The translations under genes and the position numbers were made by a program. 40,000 bases of DNA from an uncultured Pelagibacteraceae bacterium. GTDB lineage: Bacteria > Pseudomonadota > Alphaproteobacteria > Pelagibacterales > Pelagibacteraceae. Where the stretch lies: positions 1 through 40,000 of the forward strand of contig CACCGK010000006.1 in assembly GCA_902545555.1 (NCBI GenBank). Reading direction: 5' to 3'. The stretch's first letter is position 1, and each line of letters starts with the position of its first letter. Under the pieces are notes generated by a model. That model was not told the origin of the DNA, made no database searches, and was given only the letters and a program-made list of their open reading frames with translations. Below, piece by piece: positions 1 to 7,675 of the stretch.

Positions 1-363
1 GAATTATTAACTCAAGAGTTAATGAAAAAATATAAAGTCGTAATATGCGGGCCTAATACTCTTTCTGCTTACTTACAATCTTTACATATGGGATTTCAAT
101 CATTGAAAGTGCAAAAAGGAGCAACAGAAATTTATAATCATTTGAAAACAATCAGTACAAGATTTTCTAAACATTTTGACAACATTATAGTTCTTAGAAA
201 AAAATTAGAAGATGCTATGGGAGTTGTTGATAAATTTGGAACTGATGCAAGATCAATTTCAAGAACTTTAGAAAACATTAAAGATCCCGAGCAGGTTGAG
301 AAAGCTGTACAAACTGAAAACGTGGAAAAATTTGTTGAACAGAAAAAACAGCTTAAAAATTAA
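1..363 (+). CDS. rmuC: DNA recombination protein RmuC, C-terminal part (5' end outside window)
   Basis: The reading frame is open from base 1, so this is the tail of a longer gene; the ATG at 22 is internal. The visible ~120 residues contain the RmuC-type core VVICGPNTLSAYLQSLH followed by a long helical, charged C-terminus predicted to form coiled coil. RmuC proteins have a nuclease-like core and limit recombination at inverted repeats; the exact activity is not settled. The gene ends 37 nt before the next start, and the two following genes are also nucleases, suggesting a DNA-processing operon. The family assignment is by remembered family sequence and is fairly sure for this conserved segment. 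Confidence 0.85.
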   Translation, partial: ELLTQELMKKYKVVICGPNTLSAYLQSLHMGFQSLKVQKGATEIYNHLKTISTRFSKHFDNIIVLRKKLEDAMGVVDKFGTDARSISRTLENIKDPEQVEKAVQTENVEKFVEQKKQLKN

Positions 364-400
364 TTTCTTTTTTTCTATAATACCGTCTATAAGAAATCTC

Positions 401-1087
401 ATGCAGTGGAATCAAAAATATGATTATCCAAAATCATCAAGAGCAACAGTTGATGGCATTAGAAGATACTTATTAGGGGAAACAAAATTACCAAGTGTCA
501 CTTCAATTTTAGATGCAACACGATCTGAAGAAGACAAAGCAGCATTAGCAAATTGGAGAGAAAGAACAGGGCAAAAAGAAGCTGAAGCAATTACAAAAGC
601 AGCAAGTAGCAGGGGGTCTCAAATGCACAACTATTTAGAATCTTATTTACTTGGAAGAGAAAATTTAAGTTTTTTTGAAGATAACGAACAATACAAATTA
701 ATGGCTAAAGAAATTATAGAAAAAGGTTTAAAAAATAGATTGGATGAAATTTGGGGAGTTGAATGCACTCTTTATTACCCAGAGAAGTATGCAGGTACTG
801 CTGATTGTGTTGGAGTTTATGAAGGAAAAGAAACAATCATTGATTTTAAACAAAGCAATAAACCCAAAAAAGCTGAGTATATCGACTCATGGCTTCTTCA
901 AACAAGTGCATATTCATTAGCACACAACATTGTGTATAACTCCAATATCACTTCTTGTGTAATTTTGGTTTGCACAGTAGATAAAATATTCCAAGAGTTT
1001 AAAATTCAAGGGCATGATTTAATTGTTTATCAAAATTTGTTTTTGGGAAGATTAAAAAAATTTAATGAGCTATCGAATTTAACTTAG
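401..1087 (+). CDS. MGME1-like PD-(D/E)XK exonuclease
   Basis: A 228-residue protein when started at the ATG at 401; the same frame is open back to 296 inside rmuC, but 401 avoids that overlap. It shows the PD-(D/E)XK nuclease core: LPSVTSIL near residue 30, RGSQMHNYLES with H76 and E80, E121, GTADC with D135, IIDFK with D148 and K150, and LLQTSAY with Q167. The arrangement resembles mitochondrial genome maintenance exonuclease MGME1 and related phage exonucleases, which trim single-stranded DNA ends. The likely role is single-strand DNA end processing together with the exonuclease I encoded 6 nt downstream. A RecB-like or phage-derived nuclease is the alternative; the catalytic fold is well supported, the biological role is inferred. 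Confidence 0.8.
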   Translation: MQWNQKYDYPKSSRATVDGIRRYLLGETKLPSVTSILDATRSEEDKAALANWRERTGQKEAEAITKAASSRGSQMHNYLESYLLGRENLSFFEDNEQYKLMAKEIIEKGLKNRLDEIWGVECTLYYPEKYAGTADCVGVYEGKETIIDFKQSNKPKKAEYIDSWLLQTSAYSLAHNIVYNSNITSCVILVCTVDKIFQEFKIQGHDLIVYQNLFLGRLKKFNELSNLT

Positions 1088-1093
1088 GAATTT

Positions 1094-2530
1094 ATGGATA
1101 AAATAGTAATTTACGATACAGAAACAACCAACAGTACAATTTGGGGCTCAATAATTGAAGTAGGTGCTGTAGTTGTTGATAAAAATTTAAAAGAAATTGG
1201 TAAGCTAAATATTCGTGGCAGAATGCCTGAAGGTGAAGTTCCAAGTGCAAAAGCCTTATTGGTTAATTCAACAAGTATTGATTTACTTACCAAAGGCAAT
1301 TATTCGCATTATGATTTTTTAGGCGCAGTAGAAAACTTTTTCTCTAAGGCTGGCCCAGCATTGTTCATGGGTTGGAGTAACTTAAATTTTGATAGGCGTA
1401 TGTTTCATTTTAATTTTTTTAAAGGAAACAGATATCCTTACATCACGCATTCGTCACCCAATAAAGAACATGATGGTTTACATGTTGCAAGAGTAGCACA
1501 AACCTTGAATCCTGAAACATTAAAGACTGAATTAACAGAAGCAGGAAATGAAAGTCTTGCTCTAGAAGGTTTAGCCAGACAGCAAGGATTTGATACTTCT
1601 CAACAACACACTGCTTATCATGATGCATTTACAAGCTTAAAAATTCTAAGAATTATAAAAGACAAACATAAAGATAATTGGGAAAATTTTTTAAGTACAT
1701 CTACAAAAAATAGCGTTGAAACTATCTTAAAAAGTGAGAGGATTTATTCAATTTTCGAAAATGTTAAAGGAAAAAATATGATGTATCTTGTTTCTACATT
1801 GCATCCAGATCATTGTTTTCATCCATCATATGCATCTTGGGGATATTTATTTGATTTAAGAAGAGATCCTGAACCTTTGTTAAATTTATCAATAAATGAT
1901 CTTAAAGTTTATTTAAAAAAATTTAGTCCAAAAGCACTTAGAGTAATCAAAACCAACAAGGCTCCTGTAGTTTTAGATAAAAAGTTTGCATTAAAAGAGA
2001 AGGCATATGCTGACTTAGATTTAGAAACAATCCAGAAAAGAGCAAAAATGGTTAGAAATAGTGAAAATTTTTGTAAAAATATTCAAATCATTAATAGAGA
2101 GGCCGCTGAAGAAAAAGCCCAAACTCAAACCCAGGAAGATCTGTTACCTGAAGAAACTTTATATGAAAAATTCATTCCCAATAAAGACACCCAATTATTT
2201 AAAACTTGGCATAGTTCTTCTTGGGAAGATAAATTAAGAATGTTGGATAAGTTTCAAGATAAAAGATGTAGTTGGTTTGGGCAAAAAATTATTTATCAAG
2301 AAGCACCGCATATTTTGCCACCAGATTTATATAAAAATATAAAAAGTGAAATTGCTAGACGAATTTTAAGCAAAAATAGAGAAAAGTGGCAAACCATAGG
2401 AATGGCCTATCAAGAAATTGATACCTTAAGAGATCAAGCATCAAATCGAGATGATGAAGAGGAACTAAAAAAATTAGATGAAATAAATGAATTTATTATG
2501 TCTATAGAAAAAAAATATGAAATTGCCTAG
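1094..2530 (+). CDS. sbcB: Exodeoxyribonuclease I (SbcB/XonA-like)
   Basis: A 478-residue protein, close to the usual ~475. The N-terminal DEDDh 3'-5' exonuclease domain has D8-T9-E10, D100 in NLNFD, and H172 with D177 in HTAYHD, matching the five catalytic positions of E. coli exonuclease I. The SH3-like and C-terminal helical regions are also recognisable (HPSYASWGYLFDL near 250; YEKF and SWFGQKI in the last quarter), so this is the full exonuclease I architecture rather than a bare DnaQ domain. It degrades single-stranded DNA 3'-5' in recombination and mismatch repair. As far as I know the family is most typical of Gammaproteobacteria, so transfer is possible. It lies 6 nt after the MGME1-like gene. 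Confidence 0.85.
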   Translation: MDKIVIYDTETTNSTIWGSIIEVGAVVVDKNLKEIGKLNIRGRMPEGEVPSAKALLVNSTSIDLLTKGNYSHYDFLGAVENFFSKAGPALFMGWSNLNFDRRMFHFNFFKGNRYPYITHSSPNKEHDGLHVARVAQTLNPETLKTELTEAGNESLALEGLARQQGFDTSQQHTAYHDAFTSLKILRIIKDKHKDNWENFLSTSTKNSVETILKSERIYSIFENVKGKNMMYLVSTLHPDHCFHPSYASWGYLFDLRRDPEPLLNLSINDLKVYLKKFSPKALRVIKTNKAPVVLDKKFALKEKAYADLDLETIQKRAKMVRNSENFCKNIQIINREAAEEKAQTQTQEDLLPEETLYEKFIPNKDTQLFKTWHSSSWEDKLRMLDKFQDKRCSWFGQKIIYQEAPHILPPDLYKNIKSEIARRILSKNREKWQTIGMAYQEIDTLRDQASNRDDEEELKKLDEINEFIMSIEKKYEIA

Positions 2531-2564
2531 TTGACTTTAAGGCTCTAATTAATAGAAAGGAAAA

Positions 2565-2882
2565 ATGCTTACAAATTTTAAAGACGAAGATTTTGATACT
2601 AAAATTAAAAATGAAGATGTTTCAGTCATCCAGTTTTCAGCTGAGTGGTGTGGTCCATGTAAGGCACTAAAACCAGTAATGGATAAGTTATCTGATGAAT
2701 ATAAAGATAAGGCTGGTTTTTATTATGCTGATGTTGAAGATGGTGGAATAAATACCGGAAGTGCAGCAGGTATCAGAGGCGTTCCAACAGTTATTATCTA
2801 TAAAAAAGGCGTTGAAGTAGATAGAAAAGTTGGTGGAGTTCCCGAAAGTCACATGAAGGAATTTTTAGATAAAAATATCTAA
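2565..2882 (+). CDS. trxA: Thioredoxin
   Basis: A 105-residue single-domain thioredoxin with the active-site motif WCGPCK (C29 and C32) and the cis-proline loop RGVPTV near residue 76. It has no signal peptide, so it is a cytoplasmic disulfide reductase supplying electrons to ribonucleotide reductase and other targets. A clear ribosome site, GAAAGGAAAA, sits directly before the ATG, one of the few good Shine-Dalgarno sequences in the window. The gene is convergent with folC and shares a CTAA tetranucleotide with it (2879-2882), so both stop codons use the same bases. In many alphaproteobacteria trxA follows folC in the same direction; here it is inverted. Confidence 0.95.
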   Translation: MLTNFKDEDFDTKIKNEDVSVIQFSAEWCGPCKALKPVMDKLSDEYKDKAGFYYADVEDGGINTGSAAGIRGVPTVIIYKKGVEVDRKVGGVPESHMKEFLDKNI

Positions 2883-4147
2883 TTTAAATTTAAAACTTCA
2901 CCCGCAAGATATAACGATCCAGTAATTAGTATTATATCGTTTTCTTTTACTGGGATTGACTTTATGGCTTCCTCTATACTTTCCTTATAATTTATATTTG
3001 AAAAGCCGTTTAGCTTATCTTTAAGTTCTTCTCCTTTAATTGAATTAGGTTGATTAGGTATATCTATTGTAGTCAATGTAGAAATATCCTTAAAGAAACT
3101 CATATATTCACTATGATCTTTATTAGCCATCATTCCAAGAATGATATGTTTATTACAATCTAAACTTTCCAAGTATTCATTCAAAACTTTTGCTCCCAAT
3201 GGGTTGTGAGATCCATCAACAAAAAGTTTGTTATCTTTTACAAACTCTTTAAGTTTTCCAGATTTAATTTCTTGTAATCTTGCAATACAATTTATTTTTA
3301 AAATACCTTTTTTAATGTGGTCATCTTTAATTTTTAAATCTCTCAAAATTCTTAGGGTCGCAATTGCTGTAGAGACATTTTCTAATTGAAATTGACCTTT
3401 AACATTTGGCATAGGTAATTTTATTCCCCCAAATTGATCTTCATAATAAAAGAAGTCATTTTCTTGCATTGTAAAACTATAATTTTCATTATGGAAAAAC
3501 TTATTTGATCTGTTATTTGAAATTGTTTTTTTTATATTATCTGCAATTTCTTTATTGCTTTGTTTTGCAACTATAATATTTGAGTTTAAAAGGCTTGATG
3601 TTTTCTCAAAAATAATTTTTTCAACAGTTTGTTCATTTTCAGGTAGCCAATCTAAATGATCAAGGCCAATAGATGTTACGACGCTAGCAAGGTTATTTTT
3701 TAAGATATTAGTAGCGTCAAATCTAAAGAATAATCCACTTTCAATTAAATTTATATTATCTGGGTATTGAGATGCTTTTAAAAAATAAGCCGCAGTCAGT
3801 ATTTCAAAAAAAGTAATTGGATCACCATTGTTAGCTTGTTCAATTTCTTCAAGTAAATTTGCTAAATCTTCATCATTCAATTCTTCGTTATTAAAAATAA
3901 ACCTCTCATTAATACTTTTGATATGAGGACTAGTGTAGATATTACAATTGAAATTTGCTTCCTTTAAAATAGAAAACATTGCTTGGATTGTTGAATATTT
4001 TCCATTAGTGCCAACAATTGAAATTGCTTTGATTTTATTTTGAGGCTTTCCTAATTTTTTGCAGAGACTTTGAATACGATCTAAACTTAAATCTATTTCT
4101 TTAGGATGCAGCTCTTGTAAGCGACTGACTATCTTCTGAAGTTTCAT
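2879..4147 (-). CDS. folC: Bifunctional folylpolyglutamate synthase / dihydrofolate synthase
   Basis: A 422-residue Mur-ligase-fold protein from the ATG at 4147; an in-frame GTG at 4159 is possible. It adds glutamate to dihydropteroate and to folates. The family segment LHPKEIDL lies near residue 13 and the P-loop GTNGKYST at 46-53. SHNPLGAK near 310 is the C-terminal ligase motif. The P-loop carries Tyr51 where the family normally has Gly; the codon TAT is unambiguous. The start lies inside the accD coding region (47-nt overlap), so translation is probably coupled. This is the last gene of the 14-gene minus-strand block. Confidence 0.92.
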   Translation of the reverse strand: MKLQKIVSRLQELHPKEIDLSLDRIQSLCKKLGKPQNKIKAISIVGTNGKYSTIQAMFSILKEANFNCNIYTSPHIKSINERFIFNNEELNDEDLANLLEEIEQANNGDPITFFEILTAAYFLKASQYPDNINLIESGLFFRFDATNILKNNLASVVTSIGLDHLDWLPENEQTVEKIIFEKTSSLLNSNIIVAKQSNKEIADNIKKTISNNRSNKFFHNENYSFTMQENDFFYYEDQFGGIKLPMPNVKGQFQLENVSTAIATLRILRDLKIKDDHIKKGILKINCIARLQEIKSGKLKEFVKDNKLFVDGSHNPLGAKVLNEYLESLDCNKHIILGMMANKDHSEYMSFFKDISTLTTIDIPNQPNSIKGEELKDKLNGFSNINYKESIEEAIKSIPVKENDIILITGSLYLAGEVLNLN

Positions 4148-5030
4148 TTTGTTCAGCACTTATATCAGAATTTTTCTTTAACAATATTGATAATAAGGTT
4201 CCAATTTTAGAGGCGAGATCTTTACGCTCAACGATTAAATCTACAAAACCTGTTTTTTCAACATATTCACTTTTTTGGAAACCTTCTGGAAGTTCTTCTT
4301 TAACAGTTCCTTGTATTACTCTTGCACCTGCAAATGCAATTAAAGCACCTGGTTCTGCAATGTGAATATCACCTAACATAGCGTAGGATGCTGTAATACC
4401 TCCAGCTGTTGGATCAGTGATACAAACTAAATATGGAAGTCCATTTTTTTTTAATTCATTAATTGCAAGAGTTGTTCTTGTCATTTGAGATAATGAAATT
4501 AAACTTTCCATCATTCTCATTCCACCTCCCGCACTAATACATAAAAAAGGTGTTTGATTTTCTATGGCATGTTGTATTCCATATAAAAAAGCCTCACCTT
4601 CTGCAGCTGCCATTGAAGCACCTAAAAAATCAAAATCAGAAGCTACGGCTGTAATTTTAATATTATTTATAGTTCCAGAGGCAACCATCATTCCACATTC
4701 TAATCCTGTTTTTTTTCGAGCACTTTTTAATCTTTCTTTGTAAGATTTGGAGTCTGTCCAATTTAGTGGATCGTCTTTTGGTATTGGAGTTTTGAAAATC
4801 TCATAATTGTTTTTTCCAAACAATATATCAAACCTTTGATGTGGTTTTATTCTATGATGACGTTTACAATCTGGACATACCCATAAGTTTTCCTCTAAAT
4901 CTTTTTTTAAGATTGGACCTTTACAACATGATGTCCAATCACTTTTTGCAATATCTTCTTTTGAAGCTCTTTCACGTATAGCAGTTTTAATTTTTTCGCC
5001 TGCTTTAATAATTTTTGTTATCCAGTTCAT
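4101..5030 (-). CDS. accD: Acetyl-CoA carboxylase carboxyltransferase subunit beta
   Basis: A 309-residue carboxyltransferase beta subunit, which with AccA (encoded at 26414) transfers carboxyl from biotin to acetyl-CoA to make malonyl-CoA. The crotonase-fold core is clear: SAGGGMRMMESL near 165-180 and DPTAGGITASYAMLGD near 205-220. The N-terminal zinc ribbon is odd. The second knuckle is a normal CPDC (C52, C55), but the first is a CC pair (C35, C36) rather than CxxC. Translation starts in a 4-nt ATGA overlap with trpA, and the 3' end overlaps folC. The trp-accD-folC order is common in proteobacteria. Confidence 0.95.
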   Translation of the reverse strand: MNWITKIIKAGEKIKTAIRERASKEDIAKSDWTSCCKGPILKKDLEENLWVCPDCKRHHRIKPHQRFDILFGKNNYEIFKTPIPKDDPLNWTDSKSYKERLKSARKKTGLECGMMVASGTINNIKITAVASDFDFLGASMAAAEGEAFLYGIQHAIENQTPFLCISAGGGMRMMESLISLSQMTRTTLAINELKKNGLPYLVCITDPTAGGITASYAMLGDIHIAEPGALIAFAGARVIQGTVKEELPEGFQKSEYVEKTGFVDLIVERKDLASKIGTLLSILLKKNSDISAEQNETSEDSQSLTRAAS

Positions 5031-5827
5031 TGAATTTTATTTTTTAATTTCTTTACAATATTAGTAACATTTGTGACAGCATTTTGTCTCTTTTCAATGG
5101 ATTTAGAGATTTCTTTACAAATTGCGCTACCGACTACCAAACCATCAGCTTTTTTAAGAGATTTGATGGTTTTTTCTGTAATTCCAAAACCGATAACAAC
5201 ATTTTTTGATTTATTTTGTTTTTTTATTTTGTTGTATTTTTCTAATATTTTCTTTGGGGATACTTTAAGTTTTCCACCTGTTGTAGATAACATACTTATA
5301 TAATAAATCATGTCGTGTGAGTCTTTTATGATTTTTTTTAATCTTATCTGGGAAGTAGTTGGTGAAACCAATTGAATAAAATTAATTCTTTTTTTTTTGC
5401 ATTTTGATGCAAAATTTTTATTTTCAGGATAAGGCAGGTCAACAACAATTAAACCATCAACTTTTGACTTTTTGCATTTTTCTAAAAATTTATTTTCATT
5501 ATATTGATAAATCATGTTGTAATAGCCCATCAGTATAATTGGTTTACTTTTTTTAATTTTTTTAAAATTTTTTACAATTGAGAATACATCATTAATTTTA
5601 ATACCATTTTTAATTGCCCGATAAGCACTTGTTTGTATTTGTCCCCCGTCAGCTATAGGAGTGTTGTGTGGAAAACCTAATTCACAAATATCTGCATAAT
5701 TTGAGATTGATTTTAATATATCTAAAGATTTTTTTTTAGTATTATCTCCTGCTACAGTATATGTCAGTAGAGCTGGTCTGTTCTCTTCTTTTGCAGTTGA
5801 GAAAGCTTTGCTGATTAATGAATTCAT
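5027..5827 (-). CDS. trpA: Tryptophan synthase alpha chain
   Basis: A 266-residue TIM-barrel protein that cleaves indole-3-glycerol phosphate to indole and glyceraldehyde 3-phosphate. The two catalytic acids are kept at the classical positions E49 (CELGFP) and D60 (IADG). MGYYNMIYQ and the phosphate-binding GFGI and VVGSAI segments are also typical. Loop 2, normally PFSDP, reads PHNTP, so the Asp56 equivalent that helps signal to the beta subunit is Thr; loop 6 is also atypical. The start ATG overlaps the trpB stop in TAATG. The change is probably linked to the equally unusual TrpB upstream. Confidence 0.92.
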   Translation of the reverse strand: MNSLISKAFSTAKEENRPALLTYTVAGDNTKKKSLDILKSISNYADICELGFPHNTPIADGGQIQTSAYRAIKNGIKINDVFSIVKNFKKIKKSKPIILMGYYNMIYQYNENKFLEKCKKSKVDGLIVVDLPYPENKNFASKCKKKRINFIQLVSPTTSQIRLKKIIKDSHDMIYYISMLSTTGGKLKVSPKKILEKYNKIKKQNKSKNVVIGFGITEKTIKSLKKADGLVVGSAICKEISKSIEKRQNAVTNVTNIVKKLKNKIQ

Positions 5828-7056
5828 TAATTTTTACCCAACCTTTCTTTTAAGATATCTCTATCTTTTTTAGCATCACCACAAGAGTTAACAATTATAA
5901 TTGTGTCTTTGCTTAATTTTGGGGCAATTTTTATCGCCTCAGCAAACGCATGACTAGGTTCTAAACTTGGATTAAGTTTTTCAAATTTAGTTACCATTAC
6001 ATGTGCATTTAATGCATCTTCATCAGTTGCATAAGTGTATCTCGCTCTTTTTGTATCTTTTAAAAAACAATGTATTGGACTTACGCCTGGGTAATCCAAT
6101 CCAGCACTAATTGACTCTGTATCATTAATTTGACCTTCATTGTTTTGACAAACATAAGAAGCAGCGCCATGTAAAATTCCAATTCTAGCATTTCTACTTA
6201 AAGGAGCAGCATGGAGTTTAGATTTTTTTGGACCTCCAGCTTCTACACCAACTAATTCTATTTGCGATTTATTAAAATCTATAAATTCACTCCAAAAACC
6301 ATACGCTGAACTTCCTCCACCCACACAGTTGATTAATTTAATTTTTTTTGGAATTTTTTTGAATTCTTGTTTAATTTGGATTTTTAATTCTCTTGAAATT
6401 TGTGCTGTACTCCATCCACAAATTTTTACAAATATATTTGGACCAACTGTACTTCCAACACACATATGTGTAGTGTCACAATTTGATACCCAATATCTCA
6501 TACACTCACTGACTGCATCAACTAAAGTTTGACTGCCTGAGTATACAGGAATTATTTCAGCACCATTTTTTCTCATTGCGTCACAATTTGGTTTTTGTCT
6601 TTTAATGTCTTTGGCACCCATGAAAATTTTACATTTCAAACCAAATTTTTTAGCAGCCATACTTAACATTTTGCCAGCATAACCGGCACCTGTATCACCA
6701 ACTATATATTTTTTTCCCATAGCCTTGCAAATCAAAGCATGAACAGTCGCATTGTATATCTTATGAGCACCACCATTAGCCTCAGATACAACTTTTGCCC
6801 ATATCTGAGCTCCTCCTAAATGATTGGATAAGTTTTGTAATTTTACAAACGATGTAGGCGATCCAATATAATTTTTAAAATAATAATCTCTTTTTTTTAA
6901 AAATTTTTTATTATTTCTTAATTTTGAAAATTCTCTTGTTAAATCTTCAACAGGTTTTTTTAAAGTTTCAGGAATAAAACTTCCTCCAAATTTACCACCC
7001 CAAAAACCATAACGGTCATGCTGGTCAATTAATGGAATTTTTGGTTTAAGCTTCAT
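5827..7056 (-). CDS. trpB: Tryptophan synthase beta chain (divergent active site)
   Basis: A 409-residue fold-type II PLP enzyme joining indole and serine. The PLP lysine is K99 in GGAHKIYN, the phosphate cup is GGGSSA near 245, and SISAGLDYPGVSP near 320 is diagnostic of TrpB. Several hallmark positions differ from the textbook enzyme. The catalytic Glu of ETGAGQHG is Asp (D121 in GDTGAGYAG, 22 residues after the PLP lysine exactly as in Salmonella). The QH pair is YA. The serine that contacts the PLP ring nitrogen (NLSGRGD) appears replaced in NSCGDAKKD by C392. Its place between trpF and trpA makes tryptophan synthesis by far the likeliest role. It overlaps trpF by 11 nt. Confidence 0.9.
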   Translation of the reverse strand: MKLKPKIPLIDQHDRYGFWGGKFGGSFIPETLKKPVEDLTREFSKLRNNKKFLKKRDYYFKNYIGSPTSFVKLQNLSNHLGGAQIWAKVVSEANGGAHKIYNATVHALICKAMGKKYIVGDTGAGYAGKMLSMAAKKFGLKCKIFMGAKDIKRQKPNCDAMRKNGAEIIPVYSGSQTLVDAVSECMRYWVSNCDTTHMCVGSTVGPNIFVKICGWSTAQISRELKIQIKQEFKKIPKKIKLINCVGGGSSAYGFWSEFIDFNKSQIELVGVEAGGPKKSKLHAAPLSRNARIGILHGAASYVCQNNEGQINDTESISAGLDYPGVSPIHCFLKDTKRARYTYATDEDALNAHVMVTKFEKLNPSLEPSHAFAEAIKIAPKLSKDTIIIVNSCGDAKKDRDILKERLGKN

Positions 7057-7675
7057 TTTTAATTTTACTTAGATTGTTTAAAAAAGTTTCTATTTTGGAT
7101 ATATCTTTTAATCCAGAAGTTTCGAGTCCTCCAGATAAATCAATATAATTTGTAATTTTTTCATAATTTTTCAGATTATTATCAAATTTGATATTACCTG
7201 CTAACATTATTTCTTTGTTGAGTTTTATATTATTAATTAAATTATGATCAAATCCTTGACTTTTTTCATACCCTTTACTGTCAAATAAATAAATATCTGT
7301 TACTGAAGTAAATAATTTGTGTTTAATAACATCAGATTTATCTTTTATTGTAATAGCTGTAATAATTTTTTTTTTATATTTTTGTTTAATGAATTTAATT
7401 TCATCCGGTGAGCAATCATACAGTTGATAATAATCAAAAGGTAAATTTTTTATTTGTTCTAAAATTTTATTTTTAGGTTTCACTAAAACAGCAACAAACT
7501 CACTTTTATTTTTATGAATATTTATTAATTTTTTTAGATCATCAAATTTAACATATCTTGAACTCTTTGGGTAATTACAGATAAAACCAATAAATTTTGG
7601 AGGATAAGGATGATTAATTATAAAATTTAGAGTATCAGGGTCTTTTATTCCACAAATTTTACAACCTTTAATCAT
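7046..7675 (-). CDS. trpF: Phosphoribosylanthranilate isomerase
   Basis: A 209-residue TIM barrel performing the Amadori rearrangement of phosphoribosylanthranilate. The catalytic cysteine is C8 in CKICGI, followed by GFICNYPKSSRYV near 30-42. FDSKG near 130 supplies the general acid Asp, and LAGNI and DLSGGLE form the phosphate site. The usual GGTG motif after the Asp is replaced by SQGF, and QLHG is QLYD, so it is a divergent member. It overlaps pyrF by 4 nt and trpB by 11 nt, so the genes are translationally coupled. Two A/T runs near 7365-7375 are long homopolymers within the coding region. Confidence 0.88.
   Translation of the reverse strand: MIKGCKICGIKDPDTLNFIINHPYPPKFIGFICNYPKSSRYVKFDDLKKLINIHKNKSEFVAVLVKPKNKILEQIKNLPFDYYQLYDCSPDEIKFIKQKYKKKIITAITIKDKSDVIKHKLFTSVTDIYLFDSKGYEKSQGFDHNLINNIKLNKEIMLAGNIKFDNNLKNYEKITNYIDLSGGLETSGLKDISKIETFLNNLSKIKNEA

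Noticed and set aside
296..400. Upstream extension of the MGME1-like gene into rmuC
   Set aside because: The extra residues are Lys/Asn-rich and unlike the family N-terminus; the ATG at 401 falls just after rmuC and just before the conserved region.
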